Positions 43,075-51,058 of a stretch of DNA of 64,000 nt are shown one piece after another; the stretch's first letter is position 1; the number at the start of each line of letters is the position of its first letter. The stretch covers positions 1 through 64,000 of the forward strand of contig CAWKAJ010000002.1 in the NCBI GenBank assembly GCA_963847595.1, written 5' to 3'. This DNA comes from JACWAE01 sp963847595 (lineage in GTDB: Bacteria; Chloroflexota; Dehalococcoidia; SZUA-161). The position numbers and the translations under genes were made by a program. The notes beneath the pieces were generated by a model that did no database searches, was not told where the DNA came from, and saw nothing but the letters and a program-made list of their open reading frames with translations.

Positions 43075-44484
43075 TTAACCCCTTACAGGGATAGATTTCC
43101 AGAAGTAGTTATGGAAGCCGTCCTGGGTCGCCAGCTTTCTGAAGCTCATCTCGACGGGCATCCCTACCTTAATTTCTTCGAGCAGCCTGTCTGTCATCAT
43201 GGTAGCCATGCGTCCGCCGCCCTCGAAATCTATGATGGCGGTCACCCGGGGCGCCTCGCGTCTCTGGCAGAGGTAGTCTGCAGCGAAGGTGAACAAAACA
43301 CCTTTTCTATCGGACAGGCGCCACTCTTCGTACTGGTCTTTGGCCCTGCAGGTCGGGCAGACCCTCTGAGGCGGGAAGTGAACATTGCCACAGGACTTGC
43401 ATTTATGACCGTGAAGAGGGTAAATCTGGGTGCGGTCTCTATACAGTGCAGCGGCGGAGATGAAGCCTCCTGGGGGCGTGGGCGTTGCCTCGAACGTCAG
43501 CAGGCCTCGCCACTGCAAGTATATTCTATAGTCGTCAACCATCTTCTTCGATGCCAGGTGGGCCTTCATGCCCCGTCGGCCCTCTACCTTTTGGGCAATC
43601 TTGTCGGTGACGGTGATTACCAGAGAATCGCTGCCGTTGCCGTAGTTGTTGAGCAGCAGCTTGTCGCCTGCTTTAGCCTCCTCGAGGGCTGTTACTAGGA
43701 GCATCAAACTGTAGGCAGCGCCTGTATTGCCCATGATGTCGTACAACGGGTTCTGCATCTGTGCTTTGGGGTCTATGCCCAGCTTCTTCGGTATGTCGGA
43801 GAGCACCCGGGGACTCGGGGCATTTATGATAACCTTGGCGAAATCCTTGGGGGCGAGGCTGGTTTTCTTCAACAACGCAGCCACGTTCTGCGCTACGAGG
43901 TCGTAATAGACAGCGTTGAAGACGAACCTGTCCTCCCAGGAGCGGACGAAGGTATCGTCGTCCAGCCTCCAGTAATCGTGAGCCTCGTTAGAAATAGAGT
44001 GCCAGGCGTCTACGCTGGCAGCGACATCTTTATCGCTGATGAGGAAGGCTGCAGCTCCGTCGCCAAAGTTCTGCTCAAACTCGGTGCCCGGGGCACCAAT
44101 GCGGCAGTCGGATGCCACCACGAGCACCTCTTTTGCCGAGCCAGCCTTTATAGCGTCGAGCGCCGCTTTTATGGCGGATGTGGCAGACCTCAGGGAGTTG
44201 GTGAAGTCATAGGTGGTTATGTCGCGCCGCAGGTCGCAAGCGGCAGCGATGGTTGTTGACATCTGTTTTTCTTTGTAGGGCGAGGTAGTGGTGGCGAAGA
44301 ACACCGCGTCAATCGCTTCCCTCTTCTGACCTTTGAGACAATCTATCGCAGCGGCTACTGCCATGGTCGTGCTATCCTCATCGAAGTTGCGGATAGCCTT
44401 CTCCCCGCGCACCCCCTTCATGATTGCCTCTCTGCTCAATCGCCAGAGAGGCACATAAGCTCCATAGGAAGTGATGCCGGCCAT
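43075..44484 (-). CDS. HMG-CoA synthase-like protein fused to a DUF35 Zn-ribbon/OB domain, catalytic residues apparently lost
   Basis: Residues 1-330 follow the HMG-CoA synthase/KAS III fold (GDGAAAFLISDKD, NTGAAYSLMLLVTALEEA). Residues 355-469 are a DUF35 unit with a zinc ribbon (C362, C365, C376, C379: KCKSCGNVHFPPQRVCPTC) and an OB fold. Where active enzymes have TNACYGGT the protein reads TNSLRSAT (94-102), so the nucleophilic cysteine is a leucine. The HTPF histidine region reads NAPSPR. It therefore looks catalytically dead and may act as scaffold or CoA-intermediate channel for the thiolase encoded next. The active-site alignment was done by eye. Confidence 0.8.
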   Translation of the reverse strand: MAGITSYGAYVPLWRLSREAIMKGVRGEKAIRNFDEDSTTMAVAAAIDCLKGQKREAIDAVFFATTTSPYKEKQMSTTIAAACDLRRDITTYDFTNSLRSATSAIKAALDAIKAGSAKEVLVVASDCRIGAPGTEFEQNFGDGAAAFLISDKDVAASVDAWHSISNEAHDYWRLDDDTFVRSWEDRFVFNAVYYDLVAQNVAALLKKTSLAPKDFAKVIINAPSPRVLSDIPKKLGIDPKAQMQNPLYDIMGNTGAAYSLMLLVTALEEAKAGDKLLLNNYGNGSDSLVITVTDKIAQKVEGRRGMKAHLASKKMVDDYRIYLQWRGLLTFEATPTPPGGFISAAALYRDRTQIYPLHGHKCKSCGNVHFPPQRVCPTCRAKDQYEEWRLSDRKGVLFTFAADYLCQRREAPRVTAIIDFEGGGRMATMMTDRLLEEIKVGMPVEMSFRKLATQDGFHNYFWKSIPVRG

Positions 44485-44568
44485 TCAATATCCTCCTTGT
44501 CTTTCAGCTTCGGGCAACCTTATTTAGGATACCAGTACACGATGGGAATGTCAATTAAGGGACATGAA

Positions 44569-44663
44569 CCCCCTCTGGCTCCCCCAGGCTTGGGGGAGAG
44601 GGGGAAATTGGGGGATTCCCCCAAGCCCCCTAGCAAAGGGGCTATGCCCCTCTGCACTCCCCT
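44569..44663. repeat. Dispersed repeat family A, copy 2
   Basis: The same unit as at 41655: CTTGGGGGA, TTCCCCCAAGCCCCCTAG, then AAAGGGGCTATGCCCCTCTG. It is followed by AAGAATTGGTAGACTGAAGG, a tail that recurs near 48588. Confidence 0.85.
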
Positions 44664-44703
44664 ACTAAGAATTGGTAGACTGAAGGGTAATTGTTTGGGG
44701 GCA

Positions 44704-44797
44704 GCCCTCTCTGGCTCCCTCAGTCTTGGGGGATTTTAAAACTGGGGGGTACCCCCAAGCCCCCAGCAAAGGGGCTATGCCCCTCTGCACTCCCCTG
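44704..44797. repeat. Dispersed repeat family A, copy 3
   Basis: Starts 41 bases after copy 2 in the same orientation, with GTCTTGGGGGATTTTAAAAC, GGGGGGTACCCCCAAGCCCC and AAAGGGGCTATGCCCCTC. The gap between the HMGCS-like gene and mnmA is filled by these two copies. Confidence 0.85.
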
Positions 44798-44824
44798 TTG
44801 GCGAGTGACCAGGTGCGTGTTTGA

Positions 44825-44853
44825 TTGATAGCTTTGGTGAAAGCTGCTAATAT
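44825..44853 (+). promoter_or_regulatory. Promoter of mnmA
   Basis: TTGATA (44825-44830), 17 bases, TAATAT (44848-44853), 66 bases before the ATG. Confidence 0.6.
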
Positions 44854-44918
44854 CAGGATGTTGTTCGGGGGAAGGACCCCCAGCTCGACCGTGCCATTGA
44901 ATATATTAAGAGCAAATT

Positions 44919-45989
44919 ATGAGCAGCAAAGGCAAGCTGGTTGTTGTAGCCATGAGCGGCGGTGTCGATTCCTCGGCGGCAGCCGCTATTTTGAAGGGGG
45001 AAGGCTACGAAGTCATCGGGGTGACGATGAGGTTATGGACTGAAGGGAATGGCGATTCTCCTGCTCCGCATCGCCGCTGCTGCTCGCTGGAGGAGGTGGA
45101 GGATGCGCGACGGGTGTGCCAGGTGCTCGATATACCGTTCTATGTGCTCAATTTCGAGCCCCAGTTCCAAACCTACGTTGTGGATTACTTCTGCCAGGAA
45201 TATCTCCGGGGCAAGACGCCGAATCCCTGTCTTGCCTGCAATAAGTGGATAAAGTTCGACTTCCTGTTGAACAGGGCTTTGACGCTGGGCGCCGATTACC
45301 TGGCTACAGGGCACTACGCCCGAATTGAGCGGCGCAGGGGGAGTTATATACTGCGCAAGGCTATGAATTCCGCCAAGGACCAGTCCTACGTTCTTTATAA
45401 TCTGGGACAAAAAGAGCTGGAGCATCTGCTGTTTCCCTTGGGTACCTACACAAAGAGCGAGGCACGCCGAGTAGCGCAGGAGATGCGGCTGCCGGTGTGG
45501 GATAAGGCAGAGAGCCAGGAGATCTGCTTTATCACTAATGACGATTATCATGACTTCTTAACTGAGCGCAGCCTGAACCGGCCCGGCGATATCGTGGATA
45601 GCGAGGGCAGGGTGCTGGGCAGACACTCGGGGATAGGCTTTTATACCGTGGGGCAGCGGCGGGGGTTGGGTCTGGTGGCACGTAAGCCGCTGTATGTTTT
45701 GTCGATTGAGCCCGATAGCAACCGCGTGGTGGTAGGGAGCAACGAGCAGCTTCTGCGCGGCGAACTCACTGCCGGCGAGGTGAGCTATGTCTCCGGCGAA
45801 CCTCTGCAGGAGCCCGGTGATTTTACTGCCAAGATCAGGTACAAGTCACCGGAGGCAAAGGCTACCCTCTATCCCCAAGGAAGGCAGGCGCGGCTGGTAT
45901 TCGAAGAGCCGCAGAGGGCAATTACACCGGGGCAAGCCGTAGTATTCTACAGCGACGATGAGGTTCTGGGCGGGGGCATAATTGAGTGA
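44919..45989 (+). CDS. mnmA: tRNA-uridine 2-sulfurtransferase MnmA
   Basis: MnmA thiolates U34 of Lys, Glu and Gln tRNAs. The ATP-pyrophosphatase loop VVAMSGGVDSSAAAAILKG is followed by the two catalytic cysteines in NPCLACNKWIKF and ESQEICFITNDD. Then come the GxxxGQRRGLG segment (YTVGQRRGLGLVA) and the C-terminal beta domain ending ALTPGQAVVFY-like (AITPGQAVVFYSDDEVLGGG). The length of 356 residues is standard. The Shine-Dalgarno is weak. The gene sits between repeat copies upstream and the convergent pheA. Confidence 0.96.
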   Translation: MSSKGKLVVVAMSGGVDSSAAAAILKGEGYEVIGVTMRLWTEGNGDSPAPHRRCCSLEEVEDARRVCQVLDIPFYVLNFEPQFQTYVVDYFCQEYLRGKTPNPCLACNKWIKFDFLLNRALTLGADYLATGHYARIERRRGSYILRKAMNSAKDQSYVLYNLGQKELEHLLFPLGTYTKSEARRVAQEMRLPVWDKAESQEICFITNDDYHDFLTERSLNRPGDIVDSEGRVLGRHSGIGFYTVGQRRGLGLVARKPLYVLSIEPDSNRVVVGSNEQLLRGELTAGEVSYVSGEPLQEPGDFTAKIRYKSPEAKATLYPQGRQARLVFEEPQRAITPGQAVVFYSDDEVLGGGIIE

Positions 45990-46017
45990 GTTTCAAGGCT
46001 TTCCGTAAGGATGCTGC

Positions 46018-46839
46018 TTATTCCGAGTCTGCGGCTTTGGGATAGGAGCCCAGTATTTTAATGAAGCTGGTTTTCTGCTTAAGGTCTGCCAGGGCCTGTT
46101 TGCAGATATCGTCTTCCAGGTGCCCCTCGAAATCTACGTAGAAAATGTACTCCCAGGGCTTATCTTTGATCGGCCTTGATTCCAGCTTGGTCAGGTTTAT
46201 GCCCTTCTTGGAGAAAGCGCCCAGGCAGTCATACAGGGCACCGGGGACGTTCTTTGTGATAAAAATGAGCGAGGTCTTGTTTTTGTCGGCATACTTGGCC
46301 TTTTTCCTGGAGATGACGAAGAACTTGGTGTAGTTGTTGGGAACCGTCTGGATGTTCTCTGCAAGCACCTGCATCTCGTAAATCTGTGCCACTCTCTTGC
46401 TGGCCACTGCGGCGCAGCTGGCCAGCCTTTTCTCTCTTATCAGCTTGGCGCTGCCGGCGGTGTCATAAGTGGGCACTATCTCCACACTCATTTTACCCAG
46501 GAACTGCTCACATTGGGCCAGGGCCTGGGGATGGGAATAAACTGTCTTTATGCTGGCCAGGCTCTCGCCTGGCAGAGCCATAAGGCAATGGTTTACCCGG
46601 AGGTCTATCTCGCCGTATATATTGAGGTCGTACCTTAATAAGAGGTCGTAGGTCTCGTTGATGCTGCCTGCCTGTGAGTTCTCTATGGGAACAACGCCGA
46701 AATCGGCTTTATCCTTAGTCACTGACTCGAAGACATGAGCGAAAGAGCGGCAGGGTATAAGCTCGGCATCGCCAAAAAATCTTACGACTGCGTCCTCGCT
46801 AAAAGCGCCTCTTTCCCCTTGGAAAGCAACTCTGGTCAT
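46018..46839 (-). CDS. pheA: Prephenate dehydratase
   Basis: PheA converts prephenate to phenylpyruvate for phenylalanine. The substrate-binding start VAFQGERGAFSEDAVVRFF, the segment VVPIENSQAGSINETYDLL and NNYTKFFVI mark the catalytic domain. A C-terminal ACT domain with NLTKLESRPIKDKPWEYIF provides phenylalanine feedback binding. At 273 residues it is the monofunctional form without chorismate mutase. It lies 34 bp after trkA and may be part of the same transcript, though the functions are unrelated. Confidence 0.95.
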   Translation of the reverse strand: MTRVAFQGERGAFSEDAVVRFFGDAELIPCRSFAHVFESVTKDKADFGVVPIENSQAGSINETYDLLLRYDLNIYGEIDLRVNHCLMALPGESLASIKTVYSHPQALAQCEQFLGKMSVEIVPTYDTAGSAKLIREKRLASCAAVASKRVAQIYEMQVLAENIQTVPNNYTKFFVISRKKAKYADKNKTSLIFITKNVPGALYDCLGAFSKKGINLTKLESRPIKDKPWEYIFYVDFEGHLEDDICKQALADLKQKTSFIKILGSYPKAADSE

Positions 46840-46873
46840 TCTCTACCTTTAAGCAGATGATGGAGGTTGTGTA

Positions 46874-47536
46874 TTACTTGCTGGTCAGCATTGCCCGTAT
46901 TGCTTCTTCGTTCTCGGCCTGGGTGATTGCTACAACCTCATCTTCTGCTGCGATTATGGTGTCGGGCGTGGGTATCTGGGGGCCTTTTTCTTTGCTTATG
47001 ATTAGCAACACGGCGCTTCCTTTAGGCAGGGAGAAGGCACGGAGTTTTTTGCCGATAAGCTTTGAGTCCGGCGGTATCTTGGCCTCGATAACCTCGAGAT
47101 TCCCGCTTTTCAATTTGAGCAGAGGGATGATGGGGTGTGAAGGCAGTTCCTGTTCTATATGTGCCAGGATGAGTTGAGTGCTGCATACCGTGACGTCTAC
47201 GCCTAATATCTTGAAAATACTCTCGTTATTTGGGTTGGTAACGCGTGCAATAGTGCGTCTGACGTTGAACCGGTGTTTGGCAACCTGGCAAGCCACTAGA
47301 TTGCGCGCGTCCTCATCGGTGACAGCAACCAACATATCAGCTCTAGCGGTGCCAACACTCTCCAGGGTAGCTGCCTCGCAGCCATCGCCGCGGACAACTA
47401 CACTCCCCAGCTCTTCGCAGAGTATGTCGCATCTGCCGGCATCCTGCTCGAGGATAAGGACCTCGTGACCATCGTTGAGCAATATCTTGGAAAGGTGATA
47501 GCCGACCTGGCCGCCTCCGACGATGATGATATACAT
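46874..47536 (-). CDS. trkA: TrkA-type potassium uptake regulator (N and C domains)
   Basis: Regulatory RCK proteins bind NAD(H) or nucleotides and gate a membrane Trk/Ktr channel. The Rossmann start MYIIIVGGGQVGYHLSKILL, the acidic VLILEQDAGRC and the TrkA_C half from about residue 135 (EAKIPPDSKLIGKKLRAFSLP) are complete in 220 residues. A second, shorter TrkA_N gene lies 12 bp upstream. No TrkH or KtrB channel gene is in the window. Confidence 0.9.
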   Translation of the reverse strand: MYIIIVGGGQVGYHLSKILLNDGHEVLILEQDAGRCDILCEELGSVVVRGDGCEAATLESVGTARADMLVAVTDEDARNLVACQVAKHRFNVRRTIARVTNPNNESIFKILGVDVTVCSTQLILAHIEQELPSHPIIPLLKLKSGNLEVIEAKIPPDSKLIGKKLRAFSLPKGSAVLLIISKEKGPQIPTPDTIIAAEDEVVAITQAENEEAIRAMLTSK

Positions 47537-47548
47537 GTTTTCCTAGCC

Positions 47549-47941
47549 TTAGATTTGCTCTCTCAGAAGTTTTACCACCAGTTTTGTAGGGCTAACGGTA
47601 TGTAATCCCAGCTGGCGATACATCTCCTCGCGGATCGGGTCATAAATACGGCAGACTACTTTAGGAACTTTGTAGATATGCTTAGCGATCTGGCAGGCCA
47701 TGACATTGCGGTTATCACCCTGTGTTACAGCCACGAAGACATCTGCCTGCTCTATTTCTGCCTTCTTCAGCGAATCTTCGTCCAGCCCATTGCCCACGAG
47801 GGCTGTTCCATTAAATGTCGGCGGGAGTTTCTTGAAACTGAAAGGATCGATGTCCATGACAGTAACCTTATGCCCTTCGGCATCCATCATGGCTGCCAGT
47901 TGAGCGCCAACCCGGCTGCAACCCATTATTACCACTTTCAT
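47549..47941 (-). CDS. TrkA-N domain protein (short RCK)
   Basis: Starting at the ATG at 47941, the 130 residues contain one TrkA_N Rossmann domain (MKVVIMGCSRVGAQLAAMMD, VTVMDIDPFSF, VFVAVTQGDNRNVMACQIAK) and stop before any TrkA_C domain. The ATG overlaps the stop of the preceding USP gene as ATGA, so translation is coupled. Together with the next gene it makes a pair of RCK proteins that could form a mixed ring. The longer frame to 47995 is not needed. Confidence 0.88.
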   Translation of the reverse strand: MKVVIMGCSRVGAQLAAMMDAEGHKVTVMDIDPFSFKKLPPTFNGTALVGNGLDEDSLKKAEIEQADVFVAVTQGDNRNVMACQIAKHIYKVPKVVCRIYDPIREEMYRQLGLHTVSPTKLVVKLLREQI

Positions 47942-48390
47942 GGTCGCTCGGCTTCCTCCTTGGGGATCGGCTCCCGGCAAATAAGCACCCAGCATGGTGC
48001 GTTTTTAAGTACGTACGGCACAGTGCTCCCCAGGCTGAACCCGCCAAATTTCGTCTTGTAGCTGATACCGATGATAATCAAGTCAACTCCACGTTCTATT
48101 GCCTCGTCAACTATTGCGGGACCTACCTCGCGAGCTTGTAACAAGTCGGTCTCGACTTTGTAATCCTGCTCCTCTGCGATGTGCTCTGTCTGGTCGAGAA
48201 CCCGTTCTCCTTTCTCGATTTCAGGTCTAATCTCCGCATCAAGAGGCAATGTGCGTTCTACCTGGATTACGTACGTAACGTATATCCTGCCTTTTGACGG
48301 CTTAGCCAAACGGCAAGCCAGTTTTATCGCTGCCTCGTCGACTTTGGTTCCGTTTACAGGGACCAGGACCTTTCTAACGTTGTTAGCCAT
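47938..48390 (-). CDS. Universal stress protein, single domain
   Basis: A UspA fold with RKVLVPVNGTKVDEAAIKLA at the start and GVDLIIIGISYKTKFGGFSLGSTVPYVLKNAPCWVLI at the end. The usual GxSxxxxxxxGS(T) phosphate loop is partly changed (SYKTKFGGFSLGST), so ATP binding is uncertain. I start at ATG 48390 (150 residues); the frame itself opens at 48477. It is coupled to two TrkA-type genes, and USP proteins are known partners of ion transporters, so a role in potassium or energy sensing is reasonable. Confidence 0.8.
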   Translation of the reverse strand: MANNVRKVLVPVNGTKVDEAAIKLACRLAKPSKGRIYVTYVIQVERTLPLDAEIRPEIEKGERVLDQTEHIAEEQDYKVETDLLQAREVGPAIVDEAIERGVDLIIIGISYKTKFGGFSLGSTVPYVLKNAPCWVLICREPIPKEEAERP

Positions 48391-48503
48391 TGCCTTCAGA
48401 TTGCCGTAGAGCTGTGCTGTCCGCCGAATGCTCTTTTCAGTATCATAGATTATAGTGCTATTTGTAAAATCTTGCAAAGAGGTTATCTATTAATGTTTTT
48501 CAA

Positions 48504-48607
48504 CCCCCTTTTGTCCCCCTCCTTCCTCGGAAGGATTGGGGGAATTGAGAATTGGGGGACACGCCTGTCCTTCCACATTGGTAACCAAGAATTGGTAGGT
48601 TCAAGGA
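48504..48607. repeat. Diverged relative of repeat family A
   Basis: It contains CCCCCTTTTGTCCCCCTCC, GGATTGGGGGAATTGAG, AATTGGGGGAC and AACCAAGAATTGGTAGGTTC. The last part matches the tail after copy 2 at 44664. It lies between the USP gene and the ABC promoter. Confidence 0.6.
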
Positions 48608-48622
48608 TATCCTCCTGGTACG

Positions 48623-48651
48623 TTGACGCAAGCTTCGCAATCCTCTAATAT
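48623..48651 (+). promoter_or_regulatory. Promoter of the first ABC exporter operon
   Basis: TTGACG (48623-48628), 17 bases, TAATAT (48646-48651), 27 bases before the ATG; AGGAG precedes the start. Confidence 0.65.
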
Positions 48652-48678
48652 AAAGATTGGTATCAGGAGAAAGAACTC

Positions 48679-49596
48679 ATGGGCACTGTCATCGAGGTTG
48701 AGAAGCTGCGCAAGAGCTACGGAGAGATTAAGGCAGTCAATAGTATCAGCTTCACTGTAGCTCAGGGGGAGATATTCGGAATGCTGGGCCCGAACGGCGC
48801 CGGCAAGACTACCACTATGGAGATAGTGGAAGGGCTTCGACCTGCCGATTCAGGAACAGTATCTGTGTTGGGGATGGATATAAGGCAACGCTCGCGGCGG
48901 ATCAAGGCCAGCATTGGGGTGCAATTGCAGACCACCACGCTATATCCGAGGCTTAAAGTTTATGAGGTGATCGATCTGTTTGGCAGTTTCTTTCCCAAAG
49001 CTGTTTCGCCTGACGAACTTATTAAGCTTGTGGGATTAGAGGATAGCCGTGACAAGCTGTGCATTAATCTTTCGGGCGGGCAGCAGCAACGGCTATCGGT
49101 GTCCCTCGCGCTGGTCAATGATCCTCAAATCCTTTTTCTGGATGAGCCTACCTCCGGCCTTGACCCTCAGGCCAGGCACAATATCTGGGACCTGATCAAG
49201 CTTCAACAGGAGAGGGGCAAGACTGTATTCTTGACTACGCACTATATGGAGGAAGCTGAGCGTCTCTGTGAACGCGTAGCGATTATCGACCACGGCGAGA
49301 TTATCGCTACAGACCGACCCGATAGGCTGGTCAGCGAGCATTTCAAGGAAGAAGCTATAGAGTTCCAATTGGATCAGCCACTCGCTGATGAGGTGCTGCG
49401 TCAGTTGGCGGGTGCAACCAACGTGGTGACGGAAAATGGCAAGGTGACGGTGTACTCTAACTCGGTGCCGGTCACTATCTCAGCCCTGATGGACATGGCT
49501 AAACAAAGAGGTATGAAATTAACTGACCTATATGTGAGGAGAGCTACCCTGGAGGACGTTTTCCTGAAGCTAACCGGCAGGAGAATTCGAGATTGA
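48679..49596 (+). CDS. ABC-2 type transporter, ATP-binding protein
   Basis: This 305-residue ATPase has Walker A MLGPNGAGKTTTMEIVEGL, the Q-loop in GVQLQTTTLY, the signature LSGGQQQRLSVSLALV, Walker B ILFLDEPTSGLDPQ and the H-loop TTHYMEEAE. The C-terminal 80 residues are typical of drug or natural-product ABC-2 exporters. It overlaps the permease gene by four bases. The cargo is unknown; drugs, lipids and antibiotics are all possible. Confidence 0.92.
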   Translation: MGTVIEVEKLRKSYGEIKAVNSISFTVAQGEIFGMLGPNGAGKTTTMEIVEGLRPADSGTVSVLGMDIRQRSRRIKASIGVQLQTTTLYPRLKVYEVIDLFGSFFPKAVSPDELIKLVGLEDSRDKLCINLSGGQQQRLSVSLALVNDPQILFLDEPTSGLDPQARHNIWDLIKLQQERGKTVFLTTHYMEEAERLCERVAIIDHGEIIATDRPDRLVSEHFKEEAIEFQLDQPLADEVLRQLAGATNVVTENGKVTVYSNSVPVTISALMDMAKQRGMKLTDLYVRRATLEDVFLKLTGRRIRD

Positions 49597-50663
49597 AAGT
49601 CTTAAGGAAGCTCTTAGTCTCAGAAATCAAGCAGTTTTTTAGGGAGCGTTCAGCCCTCTTCTGGACATTTGCTTTCCCCATTTTCTTTATTCTCATCTTC
49701 GGTGCTGTTTTCAGTGGTGGAAACAATGTTACTTTCAATGTAGGCCTGACAGTGGAGGACAACTCACCTGTAGCCCAACAGTTGTCGGGGGCGCTGCAAC
49801 AGGTACCCGCTTTCAAATTGTATATGGGAAATCAGAGCGCTGAACTGCAGGCGTTGAAGAGTGGCGATAGACGGGCAGTCATTGTTATTCCTTCAGGATT
49901 TGGGCAAACCCTATCGCAGAAGGGTAACGCAACGATAGACGTCTATTATGACCCGACGCAAAGCTCGTCGGCGCAGGTGCTGCTGCCTATCATCACGCAG
50001 GTATTGGAAAGGTTTGGGCAGCCAGCGCCAATCATTAATGTGAATCCAGTGACGCTGCAGACCCACGAGATCCGTGCCATAGACTATCTAACGCCGGGCA
50101 TACTGGCCATGGCTCTAATGCAGTTGGGCATCTTTGCAGCGATGCCTTTAGTAGTGCAACGGGAGAATCGAGTGCTCAAACGGCTGGGAGCTACACCGTT
50201 AAGACGTTCCTCGATGATTTTGAGCACAGTATTATTCCGGCTACTTATCGCTCTAGGGCAAGCTGCGCTGATCATTATTGTTGCCCGGTTGGTGTTCCAT
50301 GTCCCTATGCTAGGGGACTGGTTCTTCCTCGCGGGCATGGTCATATTGGGGGCGTTAACGTTTCTGGCCATGGGATTCATGATGTCAGCTTTCGCCAAGA
50401 CTCAAGAGTCAGCTATGCCTCTGCTCATGATAGTGCAGTTTCCTATGATGTTTCTCTCGGGAATTTTCTTCCCTGTGGATATAATGCCGGGCTTCATGCA
50501 CCCTATAATGGATGCCATGCCGTTAACTTATCTGGCCGATTCGATCAGGCAGATAATGGTTCAGTCCTCGGCTCTGCATACTAACTTAATCAATGTGGGT
50601 GTGCTTGTGGGCTGGTTCATAGTTTGTCTGATAGTGGCTGTGCGCTTCTTCAAGTGGGAATAG
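49593..50663 (+). CDS. ABC-2 type transporter, permease protein
   Basis: This 356-residue membrane protein has one N-terminal span (ALFWTFAFPIFFILIFGAVF), a large extracytoplasmic domain of about 130 residues, and then five spans. The last loop pattern PLLMIVQFPMMFLSGIFFPVDIMP is characteristic of ABC-2 permeases. It overlaps the ATPase gene by four bases. It presumably forms a homodimer with two ATPase copies. No regulator is adjacent, unlike the second exporter at 58060. Confidence 0.92.
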   Translation: MKVLRKLLVSEIKQFFRERSALFWTFAFPIFFILIFGAVFSGGNNVTFNVGLTVEDNSPVAQQLSGALQQVPAFKLYMGNQSAELQALKSGDRRAVIVIPSGFGQTLSQKGNATIDVYYDPTQSSSAQVLLPIITQVLERFGQPAPIINVNPVTLQTHEIRAIDYLTPGILAMALMQLGIFAAMPLVVQRENRVLKRLGATPLRRSSMILSTVLFRLLIALGQAALIIIVARLVFHVPMLGDWFFLAGMVILGALTFLAMGFMMSAFAKTQESAMPLLMIVQFPMMFLSGIFFPVDIMPGFMHPIMDAMPLTYLADSIRQIMVQSSALHTNLINVGVLVGWFIVCLIVAVRFFKWE

Positions 50664-50678
50664 TTTCTAGGAAGCCGC

Positions 50679-50706
50679 CCGTGCTTCGACAGGCTCACCA
50701 CGAGCG
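50679..50706. repeat. Short dispersed repeat (GTGCTTCGACAGGCTCACCACGAGCGG type)
   Basis: A GTGCTTCGACAGGCTCACCA/CGAGCGG unit of the kind found scattered between genes in many bacterial genomes, here directly after the permease stop. Only one copy is in this window. Confidence 0.4.
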
Positions 50707-50734
50707 GTGTACTTAATGTGGCAAAGCCTCGCTC

Positions 50735-50764
50735 TTGCCAAAGTCGCAGGGGTGGTGCTAGAAT
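50735..50764 (+). promoter_or_regulatory. Promoter of tRNA-Arg
   Basis: TTGCCA (50735-50740), 18 bases, TAGAAT (50759-50764), 21 bases before the mature tRNA. Confidence 0.6.
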
Positions 50765-50785
50765 CAAGCTAGGTAGAGGCAAGTT

Positions 50786-50862
<77 letters not shown>

Positions 50863-51058
50863 TTGGCTTGTTAACACCCTCTTCAAGTCTTGTTAACACT
50901 TATGGCGTTAACTCCCTCTTGCCATTCACAATCTTTGACAACATTACTTTTAATCAAGCTATAGGTAGTTCGAGTCTGGCACGACCCACTGCCGAACGTA
51001 TGAAGAGAATCTATAATACTCACAAACGCAGTCATGAGACTGCCTGTGAACACAAGGG

